NCBI RefSeq assembly: GCF_003026455.1
Contig: NZ_PYMB01000002.1
Location: 344,856-408,855, forward strand
From: Photobacterium rosenbergii
Lineage (GTDB): Bacteria; Pseudomonadota; Gammaproteobacteria; Enterobacterales; Vibrionaceae
Direction of reading: 5' to 3'
Length of the DNA stretch: 64,000 bases
Shown here: in pieces, positions 28,306-38,377 of the stretch
Position numbering within the stretch: position 1 is the stretch's first letter
Layout of the letters: each line of letters begins with the position of its first letter
The notes under the pieces: generated by a model
Databases searched by the model: none
Seen by the model: the letters and a program-made list of their open reading frames with translations, nothing else
What the model was told of the DNA's origin: nothing
Program-made: the position numbers and the translations under genes

Positions 28306-28857
28306 ATGAAAATTAAAACGGTAATTAAGGCGTTTGCATTGCTTTCTATTTCAAGTTCTGCTTTTGCTAGTGTTGTTGTTAATCAGGCAGTGACAGAAGA
28401 TGAGGTGCTCGCTGCCCAGCATGGTTGGTGTCAGGCATTGGTAGATATCAGCACGACTTATACAGAAAATGGGCATGAAGCGGCTAAAACCTTGGCACAA
28501 GAGGTGCTCGAAGGTGCCTACGCATACCAAATGGGAACGGTGTTGTTCAAACCAACCCTGACGGTTAATCCGCAAACCTTCCGCACCACACCAGAAGGCG
28601 CACTGTCGTACTTTGTTGGTGGTGATGAAGCCTACCCACAAGATTCTGGTTTTGCACTAAAGAACTGGACGGCATGTGAAATTGAAAACGCGGGTGTCTT
28701 CATTACTGGAAACAGTGCGAGCACAATGGGTAAGGTTCATTTCACTGATGGTGAAGGCAACCAGACCAGCGTAGATAAAACGTGGAAATTTGTGAAAGAT
28801 GATGCCGGTGCACTGCGTATTGCGCTGCATCACTCTTCACTGGAATACGCTGAGTAA
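28306..28857 (+). CDS. Secreted NTF2/SnoaL-like protein of unknown function
   Basis: 183 residues with a clear signal peptide (AFALLSISSSAFAS, cleavage near residue 21). The mature domain has the helix HGWCQALVDISTTYTENG, then GTVLFKPTLTVNPQTFRTTPEGALSYFVGG and a beta-rich end with VDKTWKFVKDDAGALRIALHHSSL, the layout of SnoaL/NTF2-like or CaMKII-association folds. Close relatives are, I believe, sometimes labelled phosphoribosyl-AMP cyclohydrolase, but I see none of that enzyme's metal motifs. Two Cys could form a disulfide. It is monocistronic behind a long AT-rich region. Confidence 0.7.
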   Translation: MKIKTVIKAFALLSISSSAFASVVVNQAVTEDEVLAAQHGWCQALVDISTTYTENGHEAAKTLAQEVLEGAYAYQMGTVLFKPTLTVNPQTFRTTPEGALSYFVGGDEAYPQDSGFALKNWTACEIENAGVFITGNSASTMGKVHFTDGEGNQTSVDKTWKFVKDDAGALRIALHHSSLEYAE

Positions 28858-28941
28858 TATGCTCACTTAGCTTGTATTAACCTACGGGGAGTTACTTTCG
28901 TGTAGCTCCCTATTGTTCACCCACAGCGTGATATTAATTAT

Positions 28942-29592
28942 TTAACGGTGCTCCTTTTCCGATAGCTTTAATACACCGTAGCTTTCTCGAGTGACAAGGC
29001 CTTTAGCTTCTAGCTTTTTCAATGAACGGATGATTTGATACCGGCTGGCACCCATGTAAGAAGCTAACTTTTCCTGAGTAATTTGTACGCACCGCGATGA
29101 GTCCGCTAACGTATTGAGTTGCGCCAATAGACGCTCTTCGAGAGTGTAAATTATCCGCTGTTTATAGACTCTGTGTGCTAGTTTAACTCTCTTCCCCAAG
29201 TTTCTGGCGAGAAACTCATATAATTCTGCTTTTGGTAACTTGCTTTGTCTTATCGCTGTGTATGCTAATTGCAACTCAGTAACTTCAGTGATTGACACAG
29301 AATATACACCAACCGATCCGGGTTCCATAAATTCGACTTCACCACGCCAGTTTCCAGCTCCTAGTTTAGCCATGGTATAGAGGGTTCCTTGTTGATCAAC
29401 ATAAGATACCTCAACAGTACCAGACAGCATGACACAGATATCTGTCATAGGAACGTTTTGCCCGACAATGATGCTGTCTTTTGGGTAAGTCGTAATGCGG
29501 CCAGATTCAAGAAATAGCTTGGTCAAGCCAGGATACTTTTTGGGATCTAGGTACTTAGCGAGTTGAGTTTGATATTCGTCAGGGATACTCAT
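28942..29592 (-). CDS. Crp/Fnr-family transcriptional regulator
   Basis: 216 residues: a cNMP-binding-type beta-barrel (about 15-130), a dimerisation helix, and a C-terminal HTH ITQEKLASYMGASRYQIIRSLKKLEAKGLV. The phosphate-binding-cassette region reads GNWRGEVEFMEPGSVGVYSV and lacks the Arg-Ser/Thr of cAMP-binding CRP, and there is no Cys cluster like FNR. The ligand is therefore unknown. It is divergent from a MerR-type gene, and the 150-bp gap between them carries a perfect 15-bp palindrome. Confidence 0.85.
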   Translation of the reverse strand: MSIPDEYQTQLAKYLDPKKYPGLTKLFLESGRITTYPKDSIIVGQNVPMTDICVMLSGTVEVSYVDQQGTLYTMAKLGAGNWRGEVEFMEPGSVGVYSVSITEVTELQLAYTAIRQSKLPKAELYEFLARNLGKRVKLAHRVYKQRIIYTLEERLLAQLNTLADSSRCVQITQEKLASYMGASRYQIIRSLKKLEAKGLVTRESYGVLKLSEKEHR

Positions 29593-29664
29593 AGTGATTT
29601 AGTTTACGGAGATGTTGGTTAGCCAACTTTGTTACGTCCAGTCTAACACGCTTTTTATGGTGTT

Positions 29665-29679
29665 TGTGCGATTCGCACA
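29665..29679. promoter_or_regulatory. Perfect 15-bp palindromic operator with extra half-site
   Basis: TGTGCGA-T-TCGCACA lies between the divergent Crp/Fnr-type and MerR-type genes. A direct copy of the left arm, TTTGTGCGA, recurs at 29706-29714, close to the MerR-type start. The binding protein is one of the two regulators by inference. Confidence 0.6.
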
Positions 29680-29746
29680 GAATTGCGTTTTCTACTGTCC
29701 TATTGTTTGTGCGAATTAATAGACGTGTACAAAAGTAAGTATCCAT

Positions 29747-30556
29747 ATGAAACTGTATCGAATTGGTCAAATCAGCAAGCTGTATGATGTCAGCGTTGAT
29801 ACATTGCGCCACTATGAAAAAATTGGGCTGCTTGAGCCTGAATTTGTTAAAGACAATGGTTACCGATATTATTCCAACCGCCAGATATGGAAACTCAATG
29901 TTATCCGCACCTTGCGCCATTTGGATATTGGTTTACTGGATATCAAAGACCATTTAACAGATAGAACGCTTGGCAAGAGTGAGTCGTTGATTGAATTACA
30001 ACTGGAAGCTATTGAGCAGCAGCAAGCCGAACTGCAAGGGTTGAAGCAAGATCTCCAGTTAAGACAGAAGCATTTAGTTACGACCAAGCAAACGCCGGGT
30101 AATATGGAGATAACACTGCGAACATTACCTGAGCGTAAGTGCTGGGTGAATAGGGTACAGGTTTCCTCTTTCTGGGATGTCGATCGAATGCACAAGGAAA
30201 TTGAAGCCGATAAGTATGGTGAGGAAACACGCTATACCGGTTTAGGTAATGCCGGAGCACGGATTTCTCAGCGACATTTTGATGCCGGGAAATATGGTAT
30301 ATATAGTGAGAGCTTTATCTTAGATGATAATGGCGATCATACTTTGGAAAGCGGACAGTATATTTGTCTTGATTTCTGGGGACATGATGAAATGAAAGAT
30401 ATCATGCGGCACTACGACAGGGTAAATGCTTATATGGCTGAAAATGGATTGACGATGAACGGCCCTGCGATAGAGTTATACAAAATCGACATCCACGAAA
30501 CAGATAACCCCGATGAGTTTTTGACTGAGTTGCAAGTGCCGGTGAGATTACAATAA
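29747..30556 (+). CDS. MerR-family regulator with GyrI-like effector domain
   Basis: 269 residues. Residues 1-70 are a MerR winged helix (LYRIGQISKLYDVSVDTLRHYEKIGLLEP), followed by a coiled-coil dimerisation helix (about 78-110). Residues about 118-269 match the GyrI-like/AraC effector-binding fold used by BmrR-type drug sensors (MEITLRTLPERKCWVNRVQV). It is therefore probably a drug- or lipophile-responsive activator. No efflux gene is adjacent; the target is unknown. Confidence 0.87.
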   Translation: MKLYRIGQISKLYDVSVDTLRHYEKIGLLEPEFVKDNGYRYYSNRQIWKLNVIRTLRHLDIGLLDIKDHLTDRTLGKSESLIELQLEAIEQQQAELQGLKQDLQLRQKHLVTTKQTPGNMEITLRTLPERKCWVNRVQVSSFWDVDRMHKEIEADKYGEETRYTGLGNAGARISQRHFDAGKYGIYSESFILDDNGDHTLESGQYICLDFWGHDEMKDIMRHYDRVNAYMAENGLTMNGPAIELYKIDIHETDNPDEFLTELQVPVRLQ

Positions 30557-30575
30557 AGCGGTATTCGCAACTTGA

Positions 30576-30604
30576 AAATAAGGCAGCCAGTTGGCTGCCT
30601 TATT
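30576..30604. terminator. Bidirectional hairpin between MerR-type and chemoreceptor genes
   Basis: AAATAAGGCAGCCA pairs with TGGCTGCCTTATT in the gap between two convergent genes. The T-run is short on each side. Confidence 0.75.
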
Positions 30605-30628
30605 CGTTTGTAAGGGAATTGAAAAGCG

Positions 30629-32497
30629 CTAAACCACGAACTTGTTCATGATTGAGTCTTGCTCTCGCACTTTGGCGATCTGCTCCTCAAGGGCCTGATC
30701 AGCAGCTGATGCAGCGTCAGAAACCTGTACGCTCAGCTCTTTGATGTTTAGGGTATTATTATTGATTTCCTCGGCCACCAAACTTTGCTCTTCAGCCGCC
30801 GAAGCAATTTGTAGGTTCATATCATTAATTTGCTGGATAGCCCCGCTGATCCTGACTAGAGCATCGTCTGCCTCTTGTGACTTCTCAACGGTAGAAGCGG
30901 CAGTCTCTTTACTCATACCCATTACACTCGCTGCCGAACTAGCCCCCGATTGCAGTTGCTCAATCATCTGCCGGATTTCAGTGGTGGACTCTTGTGTCCG
31001 TTGCGCAAGGGTACGTACTTCATCTGCAACAACAGCAAAGCCACGGCCTGACTCGCCAGCACGTGCTGCTTCAATAGCAGCATTGAGGGCAAGTAGGTTG
31101 GTTTGATCGGCAATTTCATTAATGACTTTTAGGATCGACTCAATGTTGCCAGTCGATACCTCAAGCTGCCTGACGACTTCGACAGCCTCATCAATTTGTG
31201 CGGATAAGTCAGAAATAGCATTGGCAGTATGGGAGACAATACGGCCGCCATCTTGTACCGCTTCATCGGCCTGTTGTGCGGCTGTTGCTGCGCCCTGGGC
31301 ATTGTTGGCAACCTCTACCGATGTCGCCGCCATTTCGTGCATCGCTGTTGCCAGTTGATCCAGCTCTTTGAGTTGGTTGGACATGGCAGAAGCCGACTGC
31401 TGCGCACCTGCTGCCGTTTGCTCAGTACCCAATAGAATATCGGTACTGAGAGCTTTAGATTGTAGGATCAGGGTTTGTAGTTTCTCAGTAAATGCATTGA
31501 AGCCTTTAGCCAGTTCGGCAAACTCCTGATCGGTGCTGGTCTCAAGACGGCGGGTAAGATCACCCTGACCAGAAGCCACATCTTGAATAGCAGTATTTAG
31601 ATCAGCAAGCGGTCGCATCAGTATCTTGATCAATAGTAGTAGGGCGATGATACCTGCAACCAAAGCTATAAGTGAGTAGATTATTGCATCGGTACGTAAT
31701 TCATTAACGGCTGCAAAGGCAATACTTTCATCAAGTACTGCGCCGATATACCACTCTTGACCTGCAATTTGGCTAAATGACAATGTCACGGTCTGACCGT
31801 CTAGTTCTGCGTGAACGGCGTCAGACGAAATAGGGTGGTTGCCTATAAAGTTCGTCATTGGCTTGCCGTTATACTGCGCATCGGGGTGGGCGATAGTTGT
31901 GCCGTTAGCGTCCACGATGAACAGGTATCCTGCGTTGAATAAGGAAACTTGGTTAACCAGTTCGGCCAGACCCGACAGACTCATATCAAAGAAGATCGCG
32001 CCCTCGAACTGGCCATTAGCGATTAACGGACTCGCAATAGAGACCAAAATCTCATTGGTCACAGAGTCAGCGTAAGGAGCGGTGATAATGGTGTCTCGCT
32101 TTTGCTTGCTATCAATATACCAAGGGCGTGCTCGAGGCTCCCAAGATGCACCCGGATCCCAACTAGGATCGTTGCTGGTAAAGCTGCCATCTTTTTCGAA
32201 TCCTAAACCGGTAAGCAAAAAAGTATTTTTGATAGTGGGTTGCTCAATAACGGAATGGATATGATCCAGTGACATATCACTGGTGACTAAGCCGGCGGTA
32301 TAACTCGCTAATGACTTTTTGCTCTCCAGTTCGGCATTGACGGTATTGCTCATGCCGGAAATGATTTCCTCCATGCTTTGCATAACCAAAGACTGGATTT
32401 GATTTTTAGTATTGAAATATTGGTTGGCTGACAGTAGTGCGAGTGCCACCAATAGTATTGCCGATGATGATGCGACAATTTTATGGCTGAACTTCAT
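30629..32497 (-). CDS. Methyl-accepting chemotaxis protein with dCache-type sensor
   Basis: 622 residues from the ATG at 32497, with GAGGGA upstream; an in-frame start 15 bases earlier is less likely. An N-terminal helix ([20 protein letters not shown]) and a second at about 275-300 ([21 protein letters not shown]) flank a periplasmic domain with dCache motifs ([32 protein letters not shown]). HAMP follows ([20 protein letters not shown]), then the signalling tip [22 protein letters not shown]. dCache sensors bind small molecules such as amino acids; the ligand is unknown. It lacks a C-terminal CheR-binding pentapeptide. Confidence 0.92.
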   Translation of the reverse strand: MKFSHKIVASSSAILLVALALLSANQYFNTKNQIQSLVMQSMEEIISGMSNTVNAELESKKSLASYTAGLVTSDMSLDHIHSVIEQPTIKNTFLLTGLGFEKDGSFTSNDPSWDPGASWEPRARPWYIDSKQKRDTIITAPYADSVTNEILVSIASPLIANGQFEGAIFFDMSLSGLAELVNQVSLFNAGYLFIVDANGTTIAHPDAQYNGKPMTNFIGNHPISSDAVHAELDGQTVTLSFSQIAGQEWYIGAVLDESIAFAAVNELRTDAIIYSLIALVAGIIALLLLIKILMRPLADLNTAIQDVASGQGDLTRRLETSTDQEFAELAKGFNAFTEKLQTLILQSKALSTDILLGTEQTAAGAQQSASAMSNQLKELDQLATAMHEMAATSVEVANNAQGAATAAQQADEAVQDGGRIVSHTANAISDLSAQIDEAVEVVRQLEVSTGNIESILKVINEIADQTNLLALNAAIEAARAGESGRGFAVVADEVRTLAQRTQESTTEIRQMIEQLQSGASSAASVMGMSKETAASTVEKSQEADDALVRISGAIQQINDMNLQIASAAEEQSLVAEEINNNTLNIKELSVQVSDAASAADQALEEQIAKVREQDSIMNKFVV

Positions 32498-32815
32498 TGG
32501 ATCCCTCAACAAGCGCAGATAGTAGAATAGTTATAATGTCGGCATGGTAACGGAATTGTTAATGCAAATCGATGTGTTTTGTGATCTGAGGTTGATAATT
32601 TTTGCTGTATTGTTGTGATTTTAAAGAATTATATGCCACCAGATGATTACCTCAATATGGCAATTAAGTATGACTAAGGGGTGCATAATTGATCTTGTTA
32701 GTAGCATTACTCAGAAACACTGAGCTTGTTTGAAAATAGTGGAAAATGCTAGTGTAGTGAGAATATCCCAACAAGCTTCGTTATTTAATTTTCCCCCGAA
32801 TATTTGGACTCATTG
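32498..32815. other. Intergenic region between chemoreceptor and HAD genes
   Basis: About 320 bp of AT-rich sequence between divergent genes. It must carry both promoters, but I see no strong consensus boxes, repeats or gene. Confidence 0.3.
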
Positions 32816-33613
32816 ATGGCTTCTACGACAAAGTTACTCGCTTCTGATTATGACAAGACCTTCTTTTACAAAACGAATCCAGAGGCGTTAGCAGAAAACC
32901 TTGCCGCGGTGTCTCAATGGCAACAACGCGGAAATATCTTTGCGATTAGTACAGGACGAGATGCTGCAAGTATGCTGTATGAGCGTCAAAATAAGGATGT
33001 TCAATTTGATTATCTAGTATCGCTAAATGGTTCTCTCATCATAGATCATAATAATACTGTGATATTCAAACAGGCTTTTTCGTCATCATTAGCCTCTGCG
33101 CTAGTCGATGATATTCGTGAAGAATTTAACGATGAAATCATCATATCGAATGGATTTGATGGCTGTAATTTCACTCAACGTGAGATGAGCCAGAACGATC
33201 CTGTTGCAAGAGAAGTATATCAGCGTAATTTAGCTATTTACTCAAGAAGTATCGAGCAGTCTCTAGAGCATGAAGTGCTATTGGTCGGGTGTTTGGCTAA
33301 AGATCAACAACAAGCAAACGCGGTGCGAAGCCGGATTTTAGACAAACATAAAGCCGATGTTGAGGTATTCATAAACCTTAACTATATCAATATTGTTCCC
33401 AAAGGGATCTCTAAAGCAAGTGGGCTTGAACTCGTTATGCAGCATGCAAATATTTCTCGTTCAAATGTGACGGTCATTGGAGACGATTACAACGATATTC
33501 CAATGTTAGAAGCGTTTCGAGGGTTCGCTGTACCTAACGCCAAAGAAGAACTTATCGCGGTAGCAGAAGACACGGTTGAAAGTGTCGCTGCGCTTATAAC
33601 TCGACTTAGCTAA
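32816..33613 (+). CDS. HAD-superfamily (Cof-type, IIB) hydrolase
   Basis: 265 residues from the ATG at 32816; an in-frame TTG 12 bases earlier is also possible. Motif I is DYDKT with nucleophile Asp11 and acid/base Asp13. Motif II is ISTGRD, and motif IV is GDDYNDIPML near residue 222. The IIB cap between motifs II and III spans about residues 80-185. It is likely a sugar- or nucleotide-phosphate phosphatase, with unknown substrate. It is monocistronic and is followed by a terminator shared with purC. Confidence 0.85.
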   Translation: MASTTKLLASDYDKTFFYKTNPEALAENLAAVSQWQQRGNIFAISTGRDAASMLYERQNKDVQFDYLVSLNGSLIIDHNNTVIFKQAFSSSLASALVDDIREEFNDEIIISNGFDGCNFTQREMSQNDPVAREVYQRNLAIYSRSIEQSLEHEVLLVGCLAKDQQQANAVRSRILDKHKADVEVFINLNYINIVPKGISKASGLELVMQHANISRSNVTVIGDDYNDIPMLEAFRGFAVPNAKEELIAVAEDTVESVAALITRLS

Positions 33614-33618
33614 TACAA

Positions 33619-33647
33619 TAAAGGCAGCCACTAGGCTGCCTTTTATC
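33619..33647. terminator. Terminator between HAD gene and purC
   Basis: AAAGGCAGCC-ACTA-GGCTGCCTTTT is a symmetrical hairpin in the convergent gap. Confidence 0.88.
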
Positions 33648-33667
33648 ATTACGGGGAGACTAATGAA

Positions 33668-34771
33668 TTAGTCAATCAAACCGTATTGCTCACGAAGCAC
33701 TGCAACGATCTCAGCTTTCGGGTTTTCAGAAAGCACGATTTTCTCGCCAGTGACTTTCTCTGCGATATCGGTATATACCTTAGACAAGTTCATCAGTGCT
33801 TCCACTGGCAACTCGTTGTCGCGAGCAAGGGCGAAACGCTCATCCATACGGTCTTTGTTCAGTAGGATGTCCGGGTCAGGGAAGTGGTTCAACAGCATCT
33901 GGCGGAAACCTTCTTTCGAGTTTTCGATGATTTCGCCGTTGCGGTATGCTTCGCCGTCCCAGATACGTGATGAATCTGGTGTACCCACTTCATCCATATA
34001 GATCAGTTTTTCTTTACCTTCGGCATCGGTCACGTAGCCAAACTCAAACTTAGTATCGACAAAGATCTGATCCAAAGCTGCCAGCTCTTTGCTGATCACA
34101 TCAAAGCCTTCTTCAAGCAACTGCTCGTAACGGCTGATATCGTCTGTGCTACGGAAATTGAATGCCTCGAAGTTGTTAACCAGATCGTCACGGGTTACGT
34201 TGACGTCATCAACTTCAGGCACGCCAGGAATACCGGTCAGGATCCCTTTAGTAGAAGGCGTCATCAGTAACTCAGGCAGTTTCTGATCTTTCTTAAGGCC
34301 TTCTGGTAGTTCGATACCACAGAAGTTGCGCTCGCCTTGGCTGTATGCACGCCACATTGAGCCTGTGATGTACTGACGGCAAATTGCTTCAACCATAACC
34401 GGCTTGGCTTTTTGTACAATCCATACAAACGGGTGGGGGATGTCTAGGATGTGGCTATCAGCTAAACCGTTTTCACGGAACAGTTTGAACCAATGGTTGG
34501 AAATTGCATTAAGTGCCGCACCTTTACCTGGGACGCCTTTCAGGCCGCCTTCAGCATGCCAGATGCAGTCGAAAGCAGAGATACGGTCGCTGATTACCAT
34601 GATAGCCAGTGGTGCATCAGGCTGAACGTTGTAGCCTTTCTCTTGGATAAGGCGACGGCTATCTTCTTCGGTTAACCAGTAGACGGAGCGAACTTTACCG
34701 CTATGGACGGGTTTATCAGTTCGGATTGGCAGGTCATCATTTACAGCGAGAACTTGATCAGCAAGGCTCAT
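33668..34771 (-). CDS. purC: Phosphoribosylaminoimidazole-succinocarboxamide synthase, long form
   Basis: 367 residues, the long PurC class of Vibrionaceae rather than the about 237-residue E. coli type. It joins aspartate to CAIR using ATP in purine synthesis. Visible motifs are [11 protein letters not shown] near residue 22, [14 protein letters not shown] near 62, [16 protein letters not shown] near 132, and [31 protein letters not shown] near 243-275 (given as key stretches DTKFEFGY and [10 protein letters not shown]). A PurR box lies about 90 bp upstream. Confidence 0.93.
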   Translation of the reverse strand: MSLADQVLAVNDDLPIRTDKPVHSGKVRSVYWLTEEDSRRLIQEKGYNVQPDAPLAIMVISDRISAFDCIWHAEGGLKGVPGKGAALNAISNHWFKLFRENGLADSHILDIPHPFVWIVQKAKPVMVEAICRQYITGSMWRAYSQGERNFCGIELPEGLKKDQKLPELLMTPSTKGILTGIPGVPEVDDVNVTRDDLVNNFEAFNFRSTDDISRYEQLLEEGFDVISKELAALDQIFVDTKFEFGYVTDAEGKEKLIYMDEVGTPDSSRIWDGEAYRNGEIIENSKEGFRQMLLNHFPDPDILLNKDRMDERFALARDNELPVEALMNLSKVYTDIAEKVTGEKIVLSENPKAEIVAVLREQYGLID

Positions 34772-34860
34772 GGCGAATTCCTATTTCAAAAGTTAAACGA
34801 AGGGAAGTAAGGCTAATGCCGGCGATAATAACAGAACTCGGCAGGCCTTTCAGCTAGAAA

Positions 34861-34876
34861 AGCAAACGTTTGCGCA
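34861..34876 (-). promoter_or_regulatory. PurR operator upstream of purC
   Basis: The palindrome GCAAACGTTTGC, read on the minus strand as TGCGCAAACGTTTGCT, matches the PurR consensus (core GCAAACGTTTGC). It lies about 90 bp upstream of the purC start, so purC is probably repressed when hypoxanthine or guanine is available. Confidence 0.85.
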
Positions 34877-34997
34877 AATTTATTTTGCATAGATTGAGTG
34901 AATTTGTGTGAACCGATTTCAAGTGGTCATATTTTATTCAAGCGGCAGGCTTGAACTGTGGCAAAATCAGGCTCCATTCTTTTGTGCAAGGCCCACT

Positions 34998-37367
34998 ATG
35001 ACCCGTTATACCAGTGAACAATCGGCATTTATACATCACCAGCACGGGAATGCCCTTTGTATTGCCGGGGCAGGGACGGGGAAGACAACCACCTTAGTGG
35101 GCTTGATTGAACAGAAATTGGCAGCAATTCCTGCCCAAGAGATGCTGGTGCTAATGTTCAACCGCGATATTAGGACTGATTTTCAGGCCAAGCTCCGTGA
35201 TACGGGTATCCAAGCGCAGGTGCCTGTGCATACCTTCCACAGTTTCTGTTTGAAGTTCCTTAACCAGACGGGCTTTATCCGTAATACTGGTTATAAGGTT
35301 GACTACCAGAGCGGTGAAAGTGATAAATCGTTGGTTAAGGCCATCTTGCGTGAGCTATCCGGCCTTGAAAAGACCTACCAGCGCCAGCAGATGATCAAAG
35401 ATCCTAAGACCATTGAGTTGCTGCTGAGCTTTATTGGGTTGGTGAAAGCCTACATGCTCTCGCCGCACGAAGTATTTAAGATTGCTGAAATAAACCGGGA
35501 TTACCTGTTTATTCTCGATGCCTATGAGCAGTTTGAAAGCCTAAGAAAGAAACAGCGCCTATTGTTTTTTGATGATTGGCTGGTGGAGACCGTCAAACTG
35601 CTTGAAAGCGATGATGCTATCCGCGAGCACTTTCATCAGCACTGCAAGCTGGTGGTGGTTGATGAATTTCAGGATATCAACACCGCCCAATACCGATTGC
35701 TGAAACAATTGCTTGGTCCGCAAACCCAACTGCTAGCAGTGGGTGATGTCGATCAGTGTATCTATAAGTGGCGGGGTAGCGCACCGCAATTCATGCTCAA
35801 TTTTGATCAGGATTTCGCCCCTGCAAAAACGTATACCCTGTCACAGACGTTTCGCTTTGGACATAGCCTTGCGCTGGCTGCAAGCCACCTAATTGCCAAC
35901 AATAAGGAACGCTTCAGCGAGTTTCTGACTGTCTCCGGTGAAGGGATTTCTGATACCCAAGTTGTTGAATGTGGCTCCTCGAGGCAGGTCGGAGAAATTG
36001 CGAACACTATCGCGCAATATCTTGCTGATGGCGGGAAGCCGTCTGATGTGGCAATTTTAGTTCGCCGTTGGTCACAAACCCTGCTGTTTGAGCTGGCATT
36101 CCTTAGCAAGCAGTTACCCTATCAAATGCCCGTGCCGTCAGTGCTTGCGCATAGCCGAGAGGTAAAGCTGCTGATGGAGTTGGCGACGTTGGCGACACCG
36201 CGCTTTTCAGACTTGGCCGTTGCACAGAAGTCGGGCTTGTTGTTTAGCTTGATGTGTTTCCCGCACTGTTATGTGCCGAATAAATCCTTAAAACCGTTAT
36301 GTGAACAATTGGCGGGAATGGAACCCTCCCAGTGGCTGACCTTTATTGGCCGCTATGAAAAAGCCAATGCCAACTTGAAGTTGGATAATCTCATTGAACG
36401 CCTCGATTTGCTGCAACGGTTAATGCGCAAGGGGAGCTTTAAGGCGTCGGACGTCTATAAGCAATACCGTAACGAAAGCGGGCTTGATAGCTGGATTTGG
36501 AAAACAGAGGCAACGGCTTCTGAAATCGAAGAAGCCATTGAGAGACTGGACAGTGTTGCCACAGTGCTTGAAGCGATGGATCAGAGCTGTGAAAAGGCTT
36601 TGCAGTATTTCGAATATTATACCCAGCAGTCTGGCCAGAAAAGCGCGAATAGCAATGCGGGAGCGAATGGGGCTGAAGAGCAAGACTCCATCCAGTTAAC
36701 AACTATCTTCCGCGCCAAAGGCTGCGAATATAACCATGTCCATCTGCCGTTTTGGGATAAAGAAGCCTTTCCATATGTGAATAGGGCGTCGGGTACGGTA
36801 GGGGCTGATTTGGAAGAAGAACGCCGCTTGGCGTATGTGGCACTGACACGGGCGAAAGAAAAAGCCTTTGTCTATTACACCATGCCGGATAAGCCGTCGG
36901 CCAAAGCGACTAATGCCAGCCGGTTTGTACTGGAAGGGAAAATCAACCTGGCACAAGACTTAGGGGCCAAGCTTTACCAGCAAGGGAAGCTACCTTATTA
37001 CTCTAGCCCGGTAGCAGAAGAGTACTGCCGCCGGATGGGGCGTGAACAGGATGTCGCTGAGCCACCTGTAAAAAAGGTAGTGAAAAGCTCGACAGCGAAG
37101 GCAGTCAGTCTTGGTGGCAGTAAACAAACAGATACTGTCGTCAGCATTGATGGCGAATACAGCTATAAGTGGGCGATGCAGCAACCATTGCCGGATAATG
37201 CTGAGAAAGTGATTCGAGCGATGGTGAAAACTAAAAATGCCAAATACTTAGATGGCGAGATAAACCGTATTATCAGGGAATTGCAGTCGGTATCGGAGAC
37301 CAAGAAAAAGGTATTGGTCAATCGATTGATTGTTGCTGCTAATGCGAGAAGTATGGTTCGACGATAG
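34998..37367 (+). CDS. UvrD/Rep-like superfamily 1 DNA helicase
   Basis: 789 residues from the ATG at 34998, which has AAGG upstream; an in-frame GTG 90 bases earlier is less likely. Helicase motifs in order: Q motif YTSEQSAFI, Walker A AGAGTGKTTTL with Lys29, Walker B VVDEFQDIN from about Asp222, motif III GDVDQCIYKWRGS, motif IV TLSQTFRFG, motif V TIFRAKGCEYNHVHLP, and motif VI AYVALTRAKEKAF. It translocates on single-stranded DNA in the 3'-5' direction by family. The C-terminal 130 residues are Lys-rich and not like UvrD's tail. Not UvrD or Rep themselves, by length and divergence. Confidence 0.88.
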   Translation: MTRYTSEQSAFIHHQHGNALCIAGAGTGKTTTLVGLIEQKLAAIPAQEMLVLMFNRDIRTDFQAKLRDTGIQAQVPVHTFHSFCLKFLNQTGFIRNTGYKVDYQSGESDKSLVKAILRELSGLEKTYQRQQMIKDPKTIELLLSFIGLVKAYMLSPHEVFKIAEINRDYLFILDAYEQFESLRKKQRLLFFDDWLVETVKLLESDDAIREHFHQHCKLVVVDEFQDINTAQYRLLKQLLGPQTQLLAVGDVDQCIYKWRGSAPQFMLNFDQDFAPAKTYTLSQTFRFGHSLALAASHLIANNKERFSEFLTVSGEGISDTQVVECGSSRQVGEIANTIAQYLADGGKPSDVAILVRRWSQTLLFELAFLSKQLPYQMPVPSVLAHSREVKLLMELATLATPRFSDLAVAQKSGLLFSLMCFPHCYVPNKSLKPLCEQLAGMEPSQWLTFIGRYEKANANLKLDNLIERLDLLQRLMRKGSFKASDVYKQYRNESGLDSWIWKTEATASEIEEAIERLDSVATVLEAMDQSCEKALQYFEYYTQQSGQKSANSNAGANGAEEQDSIQLTTIFRAKGCEYNHVHLPFWDKEAFPYVNRASGTVGADLEEERRLAYVALTRAKEKAFVYYTMPDKPSAKATNASRFVLEGKINLAQDLGAKLYQQGKLPYYSSPVAEEYCRRMGREQDVAEPPVKKVVKSSTAKAVSLGGSKQTDTVVSIDGEYSYKWAMQQPLPDNAEKVIRAMVKTKNAKYLDGEINRIIRELQSVSETKKKVLVNRLIVAANARSMVRR

Positions 37368-37390
37368 TTTATTTAAGCAAAGATAATATT

Positions 37391-37417
37391 TAAGCCTCTA
37401 CGCAAAGTAGAGGCTTA
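37391..37417. terminator. Hairpin between helicase and carbamate kinase genes
   Basis: AAGCCTCTAC-GCAA-GTAGAGGCTT lies in the convergent gap, with A- and T-rich flanks on both sides. Confidence 0.85.
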
Positions 37418-37447
37418 ATAAAAATACCGAGGTTAAGTCAGCTTGAC

Positions 37448-38377
37448 TTAGTAATACTCAATACCTTCGCCAGCTTTGATCAATGTGCCTGCTTCGTTTG
37501 TCAGGATTCTATCTAGATCGAACAATGAACCGATAGCGGCATTACCGCGTCCGCTGTTAACGAACTGGCAGACTGCATCCACTTTTGGCCCCATAGAGCC
37601 GGCAGGGAAGTTGAAGTGGGAAAGCCCTTCTGGTGTGGCGACTTTCATTTCTGCCTGATCGTCTTTACCGTAGTTACGGTAGATAGAGCCGTCAGTCAAA
37701 ATCACAAATAGATCAGCATTGATTGTTTCTGCCAATAGCTCGGCAGTTAAGTCTTTGTCGATCACACACTCAACACCCACCATTTTGCCATCTTGACGGC
37801 AAACCGGTACGCCACCGCCACCGCAAGCTATAACGACATTACCGCTTTTCAGTAGGGTTTCAACTTGCTGCTGCTCAATAATGGCTTTAGGCATAGGCGA
37901 TGGAACGACACGGCGGAAGTATTGGCCGTCAGCTTTGAATTCCTTGTCGCTCACAGCCATGATTTCTTTGGCGCGCTCTTCGGTGTAAACCGGGCCTACA
38001 AACTTGGTTGGGTTGGCAAAAGCCGGGTCGTCTTTGCTGACTTCGGTTTGGGTCACCAAGGTAGCAATCGAAAGGTTAGCATCAATATTACGAAGCTCTT
38101 GCTGCAGCATGTAACCAACCATGCCACAGGTCTGTGAGCCCAGTACATCCATTGGATACGGTGTAGTTTCAGGTGAGTATTCCTGATACGCGCTGTTTTG
38201 CTCCATCAACAAGCCAACCTGTGGGCCATTGCCGTGCACAATCACTACTTCGTGATCGTTAGCAATTGCAGCAATACTGGCTGCGGCTTTTTGGATATTT
38301 TCTCTTTGGTTTTCAGCTGTAAGGGCTTGGCCTCGGGCCAAAAGGGCATTTCCGCCTAGTGCTAAAACTATGCGCAT
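37448..38377 (-). CDS. Carbamate kinase
   Basis: 309 residues of the amino-acid-kinase fold. Motifs include VLALGGNALL at residues 4-13, IVHGNGPQVGLL near 47, ACGGGGVPV near 194 and the ATP-binding DKDLTAELLAE near 214. The enzyme makes ATP and carbamate from carbamoyl phosphate, the last step of arginine, agmatine or allantoin fermentation. None of the partner genes (arcA, arcB, allantoin or agmatine genes) is adjacent, so I leave the symbol open. GGAGA precedes the ATG. Confidence 0.9.
   Translation of the reverse strand: MRIVLALGGNALLARGQALTAENQRENIQKAAASIAAIANDHEVVIVHGNGPQVGLLMEQNSAYQEYSPETTPYPMDVLGSQTCGMVGYMLQQELRNIDANLSIATLVTQTEVSKDDPAFANPTKFVGPVYTEERAKEIMAVSDKEFKADGQYFRRVVPSPMPKAIIEQQQVETLLKSGNVVIACGGGGVPVCRQDGKMVGVECVIDKDLTAELLAETINADLFVILTDGSIYRNYGKDDQAEMKVATPEGLSHFNFPAGSMGPKVDAVCQFVNSGRGNAAIGSLFDLDRILTNEAGTLIKAGEGIEYY

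Noticed and set aside
34908-34997. N-terminal extension of the UvrD-like helicase
   Set aside because: The extra 30 codons have no ribosome-binding site and no family match, while the ATG at 34998 has AAGG.
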